From Candidatus Aquicultor sp. (GTDB taxonomy: Bacteria; Actinomycetota; Aquicultoria; Aquicultorales; Aquicultoraceae), in NCBI GenBank assembly GCA_030682615.1, contig JAUXNY010000099.1, positions 1 through 52,156 on the forward strand: DNA of 52,156 nucleotides, given 5' to 3'. Positions 18,721 to 27,253 of the stretch are shown here, one piece after another; the first letter of the stretch is position 1; the number at the start of each line of letters is the position of its first letter. Position numbers and translations under genes: made by a program. Under the pieces are notes generated by a model. That model did no database searches, had not been told where the DNA came from, and saw nothing but the letters and a program-made list of their open reading frames with translations.

Positions 18721-18744
18721 TACTATTAGCATGTGCTAATAGTA
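18721..18744. promoter_or_regulatory. Perfect 11-base dyad upstream of the rhodanese gene
   Basis: TACTATTAGCA and its exact reverse complement TGCTAATAGTA are separated by two bases, ending 32 bases before the rhodanese start. Such a long perfect dyad so near a start codon is most likely an operator for a dimeric repressor, although the binding protein is unknown. It could also form a hairpin in the leader RNA if transcription starts upstream of it. Confidence 0.5.
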
Positions 18745-18776
18745 CATATAAGCGTTTCTTAATATAGGGAGGAAGC

Positions 18777-20138
18777 ATGCGTACAAAATTTGCCCTGGCA
18801 ACACTGCTTATTCTTTTTGTAAGTCTAAGCATCCTCGCTGGATGTGGCGGCAACAAACAGACAAGCAACAAAGCAGTCGAACAAAAAAGCGATAGCGCAA
18901 CCATCACAACTAAAGAGCTATCAAGCAAGCTCGGTGGTGATAACCTAGTGGTTGTCGATATTCGAACCAAAGAAGAATTCAACGGCTGGCCGACCCAAGG
19001 CGAGGCTCGCGGAGGCCACATCCAAGGCGCGGTCGATTTCCCCATCCACTGGACCAAGAACATCAGCGATGGCGATATTATAAAGAGCCTGGAAGCTAAA
19101 GGGATCACTGCGGACAAAACCGTTGTCGTCTACGATGCTAAAGGTAAACAAACTGCTGAGATGGCTGGTGTGCTCAAAGGCCTTGGCTACAGCAAGATCC
19201 TCGCATACAACGACTTCATGTCCTGGACAGAAGCTGACTCCCTGCCGATGGACAGGCTCGGCCGCTATGAGAAGCTCATCCACCCGGCGTGGCTTAAGGA
19301 TCTCGTCGACGGCAAAATGCCGGCAACCTATGATGGCCGCCCGTACGTTATATTAGAGGTCAGCTGGGGCGAACCGAAAGACTATAACCAAGGCCACATA
19401 CCGGGCGCCATCCACCTTAATACCGACGACCTCGAGGGCTTGCCGAAGTGGAACTTCTGGCCGGACAACAAACTGGAAGCCCTCTATAATAAGCTAGGTA
19501 TCACCAAGGATACGATGGTCATCGTCTACGGCAACGAGACGATTGCGGCGGCCCGTGCGCTTATCCAGTTCATGCGTGCCGGTGTCGAAGATGTACGCTT
19601 CCTCGATGGGGGCTACAAATCGTGGACCGACGCAGGCTATGCGGTTGAGACCAAAGCTAACAACCCGATCGCTGTTTCGGGTTTCGGTGCGAAGATTCCC
19701 GTACATCCCGAATACGTCATAGGCATCGACCAGGCCAAAGATGTGCTCAAAGACCCGAACGGCCGACTCGTCAGCATCAGAAGCTGGGATGAGTTTATCG
19801 GCAAGATAAGCGGTTACGACTATATCCCCCGCGCCGGTGAGCCGAAAGGCGCCGTGTGGGGCCATGCCGGTTCGGACAGCAGCAATGTGAACGATTTCCA
19901 CGATCAGGACGGCCGCATGCGCAACTACGATGAGATAACCGAGATGTGGGCGGAGTGGGATATCACGCCGGAGAAGAACGTCGCGTTCTACTGCGGAACC
20001 GGCTGGCGTGCAGCCGAGACATGGTTCTACGCCTATCTCATGGACTGGCCGGAGATTAGCCTCTATGACGGCGGCTGGTTCGAGTGGCAGATGGATAAGA
20101 ACAACCCGATCCAGACCGGCGATCCGCGTAAGAAATAA
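18777..20138 (+). CDS. Triple-domain rhodanese (sulfurtransferase) lipoprotein
   Basis: Predicted extracytoplasmic sulfurtransferase. Residues 1-23 are a lipoprotein signal ending LAGC. Three rhodanese modules follow: about 42-160, 165-300 and 310-445. The active-site loop has no cysteine in the first (VVVYDAKGKQTAE) or second (VIVYGNETIAAA), but the third has FYCGTGWRAAE with the catalytic cysteine, so the first two are probably structural. CRHTGG-like conserved parts such as GHIPGAIHL and FLDGGYKSW are clear. ATG 18777 follows AGGGAGG. It diverges from nifH and may serve sulfur transfer for other processes; a nif link is unproven. Confidence 0.88.
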   Translation: MRTKFALATLLILFVSLSILAGCGGNKQTSNKAVEQKSDSATITTKELSSKLGGDNLVVVDIRTKEEFNGWPTQGEARGGHIQGAVDFPIHWTKNISDGDIIKSLEAKGITADKTVVVYDAKGKQTAEMAGVLKGLGYSKILAYNDFMSWTEADSLPMDRLGRYEKLIHPAWLKDLVDGKMPATYDGRPYVILEVSWGEPKDYNQGHIPGAIHLNTDDLEGLPKWNFWPDNKLEALYNKLGITKDTMVIVYGNETIAAARALIQFMRAGVEDVRFLDGGYKSWTDAGYAVETKANNPIAVSGFGAKIPVHPEYVIGIDQAKDVLKDPNGRLVSIRSWDEFIGKISGYDYIPRAGEPKGAVWGHAGSDSSNVNDFHDQDGRMRNYDEITEMWAEWDITPEKNVAFYCGTGWRAAETWFYAYLMDWPEISLYDGGWFEWQMDKNNPIQTGDPRKK

Positions 20139-20153
20139 GGCGATTGATGCTAT

Positions 20154-20196
20154 AGCGGACAGTGCTTGCAATGGCGCTGTCCGCTTCTTATATTTA
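20154..20196 (+). terminator. Rho-independent terminator after the rhodanese gene
   Basis: AGCGGACAGTGC pairs with GCGCTGTCCGCT (12 pairs, one G-U) around an eight-base loop, followed by TTCTTATATTT. It starts 16 bases after the rhodanese stop and is the strongest hairpin in this stretch. Confidence 0.8.
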
Positions 20197-20258
20197 GAGG
20201 ATAACCAACAGGATCATTGAACGATAATTAATTGGATATACAAGCGGAGAATTGTGTA

Positions 20259-20825
20259 ATGGAAGCAACCGTTAACGGCACGCGCCGGAAACGATCATTT
20301 ATGTCGCTCCTTATCGAGCGATTCATCCCCGCGCTTTCCTGGCTTTTAGTTACGGCAAGTCTTACGTTGGAAAAATTCGCCGAATCGAGAATGGGCGTCT
20401 ACAGAAGCCTGTCGGTGCGAAACCAGTCGCTAAGCACAGGTTTGTTTGCACCGAGTAACCTCTCACTTTATATGGGGATTATTGCGATAGGCTTAGCGGT
20501 CTGTTTACTGTTGTTCGTGATGAGCAGGGCGCGTTTTTCAAAACAAGGGAAAGAAAGGAGCACGAGCGAAGGCTCTCAGACGTTTAGAGAATCAAGCAAG
20601 CGTCGCCGGCTCAACTACCTATTACGCACATCGTTGCTGAGCGTTTTGTTGGTGGTATTGCTCTGGTTCTATCCGTCCGCAACGTGGCCTGCATATCCAT
20701 GGATTGTTATTTCAACAGGCGCTGTGCTTATGACGCATTATTTGAGGATTGCATGTGTTGGGGTTATGACTATGGGTAGCGAAGAGGCCGGCGATTACGG
20801 TAATGTTTCCGGCGATAATAGGTGA
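20259..20825 (+). CDS. Integral membrane protein of unknown function
   Basis: Not recognised. The 188-residue protein has four likely membrane spans (about 21-38, 70-90, 126-145 and 150-168), a basic start (TRRKRSFMSLLIERF) and a charged cytoplasmic-type loop between spans two and three (RARFSKQGKERSTSEG). The ATG at 20259 has GGAG nine bases upstream; the open frame extends to a TTG at 20232. It follows the rhodanese terminator on the same strand. The 140 bases after it, before the HEPN gene, show nothing I can name. Confidence 0.55.
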   Translation: MEATVNGTRRKRSFMSLLIERFIPALSWLLVTASLTLEKFAESRMGVYRSLSVRNQSLSTGLFAPSNLSLYMGIIAIGLAVCLLLFVMSRARFSKQGKERSTSEGSQTFRESSKRRRLNYLLRTSLLSVLLVVLLWFYPSATWPAYPWIVISTGAVLMTHYLRIACVGVMTMGSEEAGDYGNVSGDNR

Positions 20826-20965
20826 TTTTTAGCTCCCCGGATTCGCACTTATTCAAACTTTATACAGAAATTGTTAGTTTGATTGCGTAGCCTACTGGGG
20901 CAAGTTACCTGGTTTTTAGACTGCGCTATCTGAAAAGATGGTAACAGTAATGAAAATACAATCGC

Positions 20966-21391
20966 TTATTTCACAAGCTTCTTAGCAGTTTCCAAAAACT
21001 CCTGTGCGTTTTTAATCATTTGGTCAGCCGCTTCCTCAGAAAACTCACTGTAGTAATCGGCATTTTCTCTGAGGGTTTTGCCTAGCTGCAAAGCTTCAAC
21101 AAGCGTCACACTAAGTTTGCCTTCGGCAACAAACAATTCCCTTATAGCAATATTTAGGCAATAGTGACTTCTTTCACGGTATCCTTTTGAATATATTAAA
21201 GTCCTGGCCGAATGAAACATGGAATAATAGGACTGGACTATAGACCATTTATAGTTTTTCTCATCAAAGCTGTCTTTTGCAGACTTAAGATCAGAGACGG
21301 CTGAATCTAATTCTTTAGAAACGAGGCTAACGGCCCTTTCGAATTCAGTTATTTTTCTTTTCTTTAAGCATTCATCAAATTCTTTGCTCAT
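20966..21391 (-). CDS. HEPN-domain protein (putative toxin of a HEPN/MNT pair)
   Basis: HEPN proteins in such pairs are RNase toxins held in check by a nucleotidyltransferase partner. The 141-residue, largely helical protein has the HEPN core DLKSAKDSFDEKNYKWSIVQ, SYYSMFHSARTLIYSKGYRE and a later SHYCLNIAIRELF. A clear Rx4-6H motif of active HEPN nucleases is seen only loosely (RERSHY). The ATG at 21391 overlaps the stop of the partner gene by one base (TAATG), so they are co-translated. Its AT-rich composition differs from the GC-rich neighbours and suggests acquisition by transfer. Confidence 0.78.
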   Translation of the reverse strand: MSKEFDECLKKRKITEFERAVSLVSKELDSAVSDLKSAKDSFDEKNYKWSIVQSYYSMFHSARTLIYSKGYRERSHYCLNIAIRELFVAEGKLSVTLVEALQLGKTLRENADYYSEFSEEAADQMIKNAQEFLETAKKLVK

Positions 21392-21951
21392 TATTTTTTC
21401 TCCCAAAGAATAAGACCCCGGGATACTTCTTCATAGAACACCGGATCTTTTTTCTTTAGCGTTATATAATCAATTGGTTTCTTAGCCACAAGCTGAATTT
21501 TTTCAGCAAGTTCAAAGCCCCTAACTCTAGCTTGAGCTTCACTTGGATTATTGGTTAGAACAAAAAGATCGATGTCACTTTCCTCGATATTCATCCCTGT
21601 TGCACTGCTACCGAAAAGAATAATTTTCTCTGATACTTCCTTAAGAGCTAGGATTAGCGGCTCGATTTTAATAAGATTGATAAACACTTTAATCTGACGT
21701 ATTAGAGGATTTTCTAGGCTCACCGAAAAAAAAGACATTCGCCCTCTTTTATTAAGAATCACCAACCCGGCTTCAGCTAATGCCCGCAATGCAAAATTAA
21801 CCCCGGATTTGCTGACACCCGTAGCCTCTTTGATTTCTTTCTCTGTGTACTCCCCGCTTGGGTGAACAGCCAAATATTCCAAAATCTTGTGGTAATTTGT
21901 AGAGAAGAAGCTCTCTTGAAAATTAGACATATGTTCCAATATTTTAGACAT
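21391..21951 (-). CDS. Winged-helix/minimal nucleotidyltransferase fusion (putative antitoxin and autoregulator)
   Basis: The first ~70 residues form a winged helix (YTEKEIKEATGVSKSGVNFALRALAEAGLV, then a beta wing), able to bind DNA. Residues about 105-186 are a minimal nucleotidyltransferase with the catalytic LFGSSATGMNIEESDIDLFV (GS-x10-D-x-D). In HEPN/MNT modules this protein modifies or neutralises the HEPN toxin. The extra winged helix would let it repress its own promoter, where a 16-base palindrome covers the -10 box. It begins directly after that promoter and has no ribosome binding site. Confidence 0.82.
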   Translation of the reverse strand: MSKILEHMSNFQESFFSTNYHKILEYLAVHPSGEYTEKEIKEATGVSKSGVNFALRALAEAGLVILNKRGRMSFFSVSLENPLIRQIKVFINLIKIEPLILALKEVSEKIILFGSSATGMNIEESDIDLFVLTNNPSEAQARVRGFELAEKIQLVAKKPIDYITLKKKDPVFYEEVSRGLILWEKK

Positions 21952-21953
21952 AA

Positions 21954-21985
21954 GTCTATTATAATAGACAAGAATATGGGGTCAA
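21954..21985 (-). promoter_or_regulatory. Promoter of the HEPN/MNT pair with palindromic operator; leaderless start
   Basis: On the minus strand TTGACC (21980-21985), a 16-base spacer and TATAAT (21958-21963) form a near-consensus sigma-70 promoter. The perfect palindrome GTCTATTATAATAGAC (21954-21969) contains the -10 box. The ATG at 21951 starts six bases after the -10 hexamer, so the message should be leaderless. Binding at the palindrome would block RNA polymerase. Confidence 0.7.
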
Positions 21986-22098
21986 GGGTTTTTATTTTCT
22001 CAGCCCAAGCCACAACTGTACCCCATAACTGTAGGCAGAAACAAAATAATGCCTGTTTGCAGGCATAATTTAGGATTTGCTGATACATGGAATAATAC

Positions 22099-22147
22099 TG
22101 GCTCCCCGGATCGGATTCGAACTCCGCCCGAGTCATAAGCTCGAAGG
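22099..22147 (-). other. tRNA-like 3' fragment (possible integration-site remnant)
   Basis: On the minus strand there is a stem-loop CGAG-CTTATGA-CTCG like an anticodon arm, a GTTCGAATCC T-loop motif, then GGGGAG and CCA, as at a tRNA 3' end. No acceptor or D-arm half is present upstream and the T-stem does not pair properly, so it is not a functional tRNA. Such 3' fragments are typical att-site duplicates, and the AT-rich HEPN/MNT pair begins beside it. Confidence 0.4.
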
Positions 22148-22154
22148 CCAATGA

Positions 22155-22646
22155 TTATTCCGATATTCTTTGGGATTTAGATATTCTCTGGATTAAGCTG
22201 ACCAGATTCATCTCAGAAAACCCGCACGCCGCATAAAATTTAAGCGCGGCGGTGTTGTCCTTGTCGGCGACGAGCATAAGCCGTGTAAGGCCTCGCTCAG
22301 CAGCTAGCGCGCGCAGCTCTTCCAGCACGCGCGACCCTATCCCCAGCCGCCGGAACTCGGGTTTCAGGTATACGTCCTCGATGCGGCCGCACCATCCGCC
22401 CTCCGCTGTGCTTATAGCCAGGTGAAGTGCGACCATGCCGGCGGTCTCCCCGCCGACCCTGACGATATAGACCGTCGCATACCCGGGGTTTGCCAGAATC
22501 AGCTCGAGCGCCGCTGCCTGCCGCTCTGCATCGGGCTCAAAATCTTCTTCGAGCTTAAAGAGTTCGCATAAGAACCCGGCAAGCGTCGGCATGTCCTCGC
22601 GCGCCGCGCTCACCAGCTCGAGCTTCAAATCCATATAACTCTCCAT
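22155..22646 (-). CDS. GNAT-family N-acetyltransferase
   Basis: Predicted acetyl-CoA-dependent acetyltransferase, 163 residues. The acetyl-CoA pyrophosphate loop is in EDVYLKPEFRRLGIGSRVLEEL (R-x2-G-x-G/S), and the last strands LMLVADKDNTAALKFYAACGFSE are typical of GNAT enzymes. The substrate is unknown. The ATG at 22646 shares one base with the stop of the PucR-type gene (TGATG), so the two are translated together. This hints that the acetyltransferase belongs to the same response, but no target can be inferred. Confidence 0.85.
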   Translation of the reverse strand: MESYMDLKLELVSAAREDMPTLAGFLCELFKLEEDFEPDAERQAAALELILANPGYATVYIVRVGGETAGMVALHLAISTAEGGWCGRIEDVYLKPEFRRLGIGSRVLEELRALAAERGLTRLMLVADKDNTAALKFYAACGFSEMNLVSLIQRISKSQRISE

Positions 22647-24352
22647 CAAGACCGTGCATATAAGATGAGCTGCCGCAGCTTGACCGCCACGCGCAGAATT
22701 TCGCGGCCGTCGGGGTCGAACGGGTCGAGGCCGGACAACTCGGCAATCCTCTGCAGCCGGTAACGTATCGTATGGCGATGGGTAAAGAGCTGGGCAGCTG
22801 TCTCGTTGATATTCTCGCGCGCGGCGAAGAAGACCTCGAGTGTGTTGAGGAGGCCGCCCTCGCGCTTGCGGTCGTATTCCTCGACCGGCCCGAGTGTGTC
22901 GAGATAAAACCTGCGCGCCTCCTCCGGGTGCGAGCTGTTGAGATGGAGCAGCAGTTTATAGAGCCCAAGTTCGCGGAAGTTGCCGATACCGCCCGCCTGG
23001 CCTGTGGCCGAAGCGATAAGCGCGGCAGTGACAGCCTCGGTGTGTGCGACATGGATTTCGGCGGCATTTACATGATAGGCACTCACACCGATTCTGAATG
23101 TCACCGACGGCAGGGCTTCTCGCAATCCCTGCGCCACTTTCTCTACCGTCAGCCCGACCATCTTCGCGCGGGCTTGGGCCTCCTGGTCCCGGGCCGGTAC
23201 CAGTAAAATATGTATCCCTTTACCGTCGAGCGCGACCAGCGACCCCGGAAAATCCACACTGACGATGCGTTTTACGATACTGAAAGCGCGCTCGCACATC
23301 TGCTCGATGCTGCGCAGAGCCCCTTCATCGGCCGAATCGTGCGCAGCGTGGACCAAGTCGACCGCACAGACGATAAAGCCATGCGTGAGGTCTATCTGCA
23401 AGAACGAAGCCCTGCTCACCGCCTGCTCGTGGGTCAGGTTACCGCTTCTGAGCATCGAGAATAGGTTGCCCATCAAGCGCATCTCGGCGTCGAGCGAAGC
23501 CCTCATCCTGGAGAGTTCGATGTTGGCGGCCTCGACCGCCTTATCGATAGCGAGCAGGCGCATCTCGGCGGCGGCCGGCGCCCCGTCGTCTTCGTCGATG
23601 ATGACAACGAGATATCCGCAGCGGTCGTGACCGTCGTCGAGTTCGAATGCAAGCTTTCGTATGCCACCCGCCTTGCGCCCGATTATCTCATAGTAAAGAA
23701 ACGAGCCGGCCGAGATGTTCTGGCTAATGCGAAAACGGCCGGAGTCTTTCCCGAGCTGCAGAGATACCGGCGTTTTAGTGTGTTCCGCAGGTAGCTGCTC
23801 GGGCTCAAGGCTGTGCGCGAAGACACCCCCCAGGAGGTCTTCGATGACGACAGTATGCCCGGCCAGGCCGGCCAGCGTCTTCGCTACCGAGAGCAGCCCG
23901 CCGTCGCCCGCGTTTATTCGCCCGAACTGCCGGCGTATCGTCTCGAGCCAGGTGAGTTTTGCCAGCTCCTCTTGCCCGAGCAATCGAGAGATGTCTTTGA
24001 TGACATTCGTCCAGCGAACATCCGACGGCAACGAGATGATGGGGAACTTTCGCTCGTTGGCCAGTTCGATTATCTCCGGCGGCAACGCCTCGACAAACCT
24101 GCCGAGCTTGACGACGAGCGCACCGGCAGGACCCTCGATGATGCTCTCGACGATATCGAATTTATCGATACCGGCCTCTCGCGCCGAAAAAAGTGTGGTC
24201 AGCACCATCTCGCCACCGGTCAACCAGTTGGCGATATCGGGCACTTCCCCCACCGTAACCGAATCGACGGCCGGTACATCAAGGTCGGAGCAGGTCAGAA
24301 GCTCCGCATTTTGAAAGGATGCGGCTTTTAAAACTTGTTCAATGGTAAGCAT
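22646..24352 (-). CDS. PucR-family transcriptional regulator
   Basis: A 568-residue regulator. Residues about 1-130 are the PucR N-terminal sensor domain (LTIEQVLKAASFQNAELL, VGEVPDIANWLTGGEMVLTT, ERKFPIISLPSDVRW). The middle (about 280-430) is a CdaR/GGDEF-like domain. The last ~60 residues are the PucR helix-turn-helix (ARENINETAAQLFTHRHTIRYRLQRI). PucR proteins control purine, amine or other nitrogen-source use. ATG 24352 has GAGG seven to eight bases upstream. It is divergent from nrpR, and the two share a 219-base intergenic region. Confidence 0.87.
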   Translation of the reverse strand: MLTIEQVLKAASFQNAELLTCSDLDVPAVDSVTVGEVPDIANWLTGGEMVLTTLFSAREAGIDKFDIVESIIEGPAGALVVKLGRFVEALPPEIIELANERKFPIISLPSDVRWTNVIKDISRLLGQEELAKLTWLETIRRQFGRINAGDGGLLSVAKTLAGLAGHTVVIEDLLGGVFAHSLEPEQLPAEHTKTPVSLQLGKDSGRFRISQNISAGSFLYYEIIGRKAGGIRKLAFELDDGHDRCGYLVVIIDEDDGAPAAAEMRLLAIDKAVEAANIELSRMRASLDAEMRLMGNLFSMLRSGNLTHEQAVSRASFLQIDLTHGFIVCAVDLVHAAHDSADEGALRSIEQMCERAFSIVKRIVSVDFPGSLVALDGKGIHILLVPARDQEAQARAKMVGLTVEKVAQGLREALPSVTFRIGVSAYHVNAAEIHVAHTEAVTAALIASATGQAGGIGNFRELGLYKLLLHLNSSHPEEARRFYLDTLGPVEEYDRKREGGLLNTLEVFFAARENINETAAQLFTHRHTIRYRLQRIAELSGLDPFDPDGREILRVAVKLRQLILYARS

Positions 24353-24475
24353 CGGCGCGCCTCGCATAGTCGAAGAGACGAAAGGACATCTGCCCTTTCG
24401 CACGTGTTAGGTTTAGTCTATAGACCTGATGTTTCTCCGGTATTACCCGCGTGTGAAGGATATGTTAATTCTATT

Positions 24476-24541
24476 TGCATAAGAACGCCCACCTGCCGTA
24501 TTATATAGGCTATAGTTTTCTGGACGGCAAACGGTTGCCGT
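24476..24541 (+). promoter_or_regulatory. Putative nrpR promoter with palindromic operator
   Basis: TTGCAT, an 18-base spacer and TATTAT resemble a sigma-70 promoter for nrpR. Downstream lies ACGGCAA-ACGG-TTGCCGT (24524-24541), a perfect seven-base inverted repeat between the probable transcription start and the ATG at 24572. A repressor bound there would block elongation, so autoregulation by NrpR is plausible. The repeat differs from the methanogen site GGAA-N6-TTCC. Confidence 0.45.
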
Positions 24542-24571
24542 ATGCCGATGGCTTGCTGAGGGTTCGCTTAC

Positions 24572-25552
24572 ATGCACGAAATCGAAAGAAAATCGGTGAC
24601 GATTCTCGACATCCTATCAAAGGAAAAAGAACCGCTTGGGGCAGGTATTATTTCTAAGCGGCTTAAGTCATTCGGCATCGACCTTAGCGAGCGAGCCGTT
24701 CGGTATCATCTTCAATTGATGGACGAACGAGGACTGACCGAAGTCCGTGGAAAAGAGGGGCGACTCCTGACAGTAAGGGGCAAAGAAGAACTTTCCAACG
24801 CCCTCGTCGCCGATAAACTCGGCCTGGTAATCACCAAAATCGACACCCTCTCTTTCATGGCGGATTTGAATCTCGCCGAGAAGACCGGTCGCGTAATTCT
24901 AAATGTGACCCTTATGCCGCGAGAGGTCTTAGACGAAGCGCTCGGCATCATGAAGGACGCGTTCGCCGCGAAGCTCGGCATCAGCGACCTCGTCGCCATC
25001 GCGACCGAAGGCGAGTTCATTGGCTCTATCGAGGTCCCGCCAGGCTCGGTTGCTTTTGGCACGATTTGCAGCATAACGCTTAACAGCATATTTCTTCAGG
25101 CGGGTATTCCCGTCGATTCTAAGTTCGGCGGCATTCTCCAGTTCGACAAGGGAGAGCCGTTGCGTTTTACCGAGTTGATAACCTATGCGGGTACGACAAT
25201 CGACCCGCTGGAAATATTTATCGCCAGCAAGATGACGTCAGTTCAGGAAGTCGCCCTCACGGGCAGCGGCAAGATATTGGCGGGTTTTCGCGAAATACCG
25301 GCGGTCGCCGCCGACAAATCCAGAGCGCTCCTGGCGATGCTGGAGGAGTCCGGCTTCTATGGTGTTTTGCGTTTCGGCCGTCCCGGACAGGCCATACTCG
25401 AGACCGAGGTCAGCCCCGGTCGGATGGGCTTGGTCGTCATGGGCGGTCTTAATCCCCTGGCCGCTCTGGAAGAGTCGGGTATAAAAACCGACAGCAAGGC
25501 TATGAGCACGCTTATCGACTTCGATAGGCTGGTCAGTTTTTGGAATCTCTAA
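24572..25552 (+). CDS. nrpR: NrpR-type nitrogen repressor (winged helix + one DUF128 domain)
   Basis: NrpR represses nif and glnA genes in methanogens, and 2-oxoglutarate releases it from DNA. Residues about 1-70 are a winged helix (RKSVTILDILSKEKEPLGAG, ISKRLKSFGIDLSERAVRYHL). Residues about 80-326 form one NrpR regulatory domain, with TGRVILNVTLMP, GEFIGSIEVPPGSVAFGTICSIT and GGILQFDKGEPLRFTELITYAG. The single regulatory domain differs from two-domain forms seen in some archaea. The ATG at 24572 follows GAGGG by nine bases. It leads directly to a glutamate-synthase-like gene, as expected for a nitrogen regulator. Confidence 0.88.
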   Translation: MHEIERKSVTILDILSKEKEPLGAGIISKRLKSFGIDLSERAVRYHLQLMDERGLTEVRGKEGRLLTVRGKEELSNALVADKLGLVITKIDTLSFMADLNLAEKTGRVILNVTLMPREVLDEALGIMKDAFAAKLGISDLVAIATEGEFIGSIEVPPGSVAFGTICSITLNSIFLQAGIPVDSKFGGILQFDKGEPLRFTELITYAGTTIDPLEIFIASKMTSVQEVALTGSGKILAGFREIPAVAADKSRALLAMLEESGFYGVLRFGRPGQAILETEVSPGRMGLVVMGGLNPLAALEESGIKTDSKAMSTLIDFDRLVSFWNL

Positions 25553-25627
25553 TTGGGAAGGAGGTATCGACAAAATTTTCGAGCGCGAATAACGGTAAGT
25601 CCAACTCTATTGCAAGAGGAGAGGAAA

Positions 25628-27226
25628 ATGAATCTACAGCGTCCAAACGCCAATGACGCGACGGGCACTACTAACCGCTCGCGCAGCGTCGTTCCCGGCT
25701 CGGGTCTTTGCACTCGCTGCGAAGACGGCTGCCGGGGCAACTGCGAGGTATTTAAAGCCTCGTTCCGCGGAAGAGAAGTAATCTACCCAGGTCCCTATGG
25801 TACAGTCACCGCCGGAGCCGACAAAGATTACCCGATCGACTACTCCCACCTCAATATCATGGGATATGCTTTCGGGGCAAAAGGCTTGCCCGCAGGCGTA
25901 GTAGGCGACCCGGACAACAGCCTCTTCCCCATGGTCAGCACCGAGACCGAGTTCGGTGTCGACAATAAGGTCAAGATGCACGTGCCGGTCTTTACCGGGG
26001 CTCTCGGCTCGACCGATATCGCCCGCCGCAACTGGGAGCATTTCGCAGCCGGAGCCGCAATCGCGGGCATCAGCCTCGTATGCGGTGAGAACGTTTGCGG
26101 TATCGACCCGCAAGCCGAATTCAAGAACGGCAAAATATCCGAGTCACCCGAGATGCGCCGCCGCGTCGAGACCTACAAGAAATGGCATGAGGGCTACGGC
26201 GACATGATAGTCCAGCTCAACGTAGAGGATACGCGTTTTGGTGTGGCCGAGTACGTTCTAGACAAGCTAGGCGTCGAGACTATCGAGCTGAAGTGGGGCC
26301 AGGGAGCCAAGTGTATCGGCGGCGAGATTAAAATCGACACGCTAGAGCGCGCGCTCGACCTGCAAGGGCGCGGCTATCTCATAACGCCGGACCCATCGGT
26401 CGAAGCAAACCAGGCCGCTTTTAAAGACGGCGCTCTCAAGCAATTCGAGAGGCATTCCCGTCTCGGCTTTATCGATGAGGAAGAGTTTATAAAAGAGGTT
26501 GAAAGGCTAAGGGGCCTCGGCGCAAAACGCGTTACACTAAAGACCGGCGCATATCCGATGCGCGAGCTTGCTATGGCGCTGAAGTGGGCGTCTGACGCAA
26601 AACTAGACCTCGTCACCATCGACGGCGCACCAGGCGGCACCGGCATGAGCCCGTGGCGCATGATGGAAGAGTGGGGCGTTCCTACCTTCTATCTCCAGTG
26701 CATGACCTATGAGTTGGCCGAGAGACTTCGCCAAAACGGTGCTTTCGTGCCCGACCTGGCCATGGCCGGCGGTTTCTCGACCGAAGACCACATCTTCAAG
26801 GTGCTCTCCATGGGCGCGCCGTACTTCAAGGCGGTCTGCATGGGAAGGGCGCTCATGATTCCCGGTATGGTCGGCAAGAACATCGGCCTCTGGCTCCAAG
26901 AGGGCGCAGCCAGCCTGCCGAAAGCAGTCGCAAACTTCGGTAGCACCAGAGAAGAGATCTTCGTCAACTACGAAGAGCTAATCGCAAAATATGACCGCGC
27001 CACAGTCGACAATATGCCGGCAGGCGCAATCGCCATCTACACATTCTCGGATAAACTCAAGGTCGGCCTCCAGCAGCTCATGGCCGGCAGCAGAAACTAC
27101 ACTGTTCCGAGCATCACCAGGGACGACTTGATGGCCCTGACCGAAGATGCGGCTCAAATCTCCGGTATCCCGTTTGTAATGGACGCCTACCGCGAAGAAG
27201 CGATGAGAATCATCGACGGAAAATAG
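25628..27226 (+). CDS. FMN-binding glutamate synthase family protein
   Basis: A 532-residue protein with the FMN-binding (alpha/beta)8 domain of glutamate synthase: ETIELKWGQGAKCIGGEIK, VTLKTGAYPMRELAMALKWA, DGAPGGTGMSPWRMMEEWG and MAGGFSTEDHIFKVLSMGAPYFK. The N-terminus has five cysteines (GLCTRCEDGCRGNC...) that could hold a cluster, but no ordinary two-cluster ferredoxin domain, and the family's CHxCxxC [3Fe-4S] motif is not evident. The ATG at 25628 has GAGAGG just upstream. It lies 75 bases after nrpR, so probably one transcript. Whether it makes glutamate or another product is open. Confidence 0.8.
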   Translation: MNLQRPNANDATGTTNRSRSVVPGSGLCTRCEDGCRGNCEVFKASFRGREVIYPGPYGTVTAGADKDYPIDYSHLNIMGYAFGAKGLPAGVVGDPDNSLFPMVSTETEFGVDNKVKMHVPVFTGALGSTDIARRNWEHFAAGAAIAGISLVCGENVCGIDPQAEFKNGKISESPEMRRRVETYKKWHEGYGDMIVQLNVEDTRFGVAEYVLDKLGVETIELKWGQGAKCIGGEIKIDTLERALDLQGRGYLITPDPSVEANQAAFKDGALKQFERHSRLGFIDEEEFIKEVERLRGLGAKRVTLKTGAYPMRELAMALKWASDAKLDLVTIDGAPGGTGMSPWRMMEEWGVPTFYLQCMTYELAERLRQNGAFVPDLAMAGGFSTEDHIFKVLSMGAPYFKAVCMGRALMIPGMVGKNIGLWLQEGAASLPKAVANFGSTREEIFVNYEELIAKYDRATVDNMPAGAIAIYTFSDKLKVGLQQLMAGSRNYTVPSITRDDLMALTEDAAQISGIPFVMDAYREEAMRIIDGK

Positions 27227-27253
27227 TCGATTCTTGGTGCATAAACGTAAGAG

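Noticed and set aside
22090-22150. A functional tRNA gene on the minus strand
   Set aside because: The T-stem does not pair, and no 5' acceptor half complementary to the 3' end exists; only a fragment is supported.
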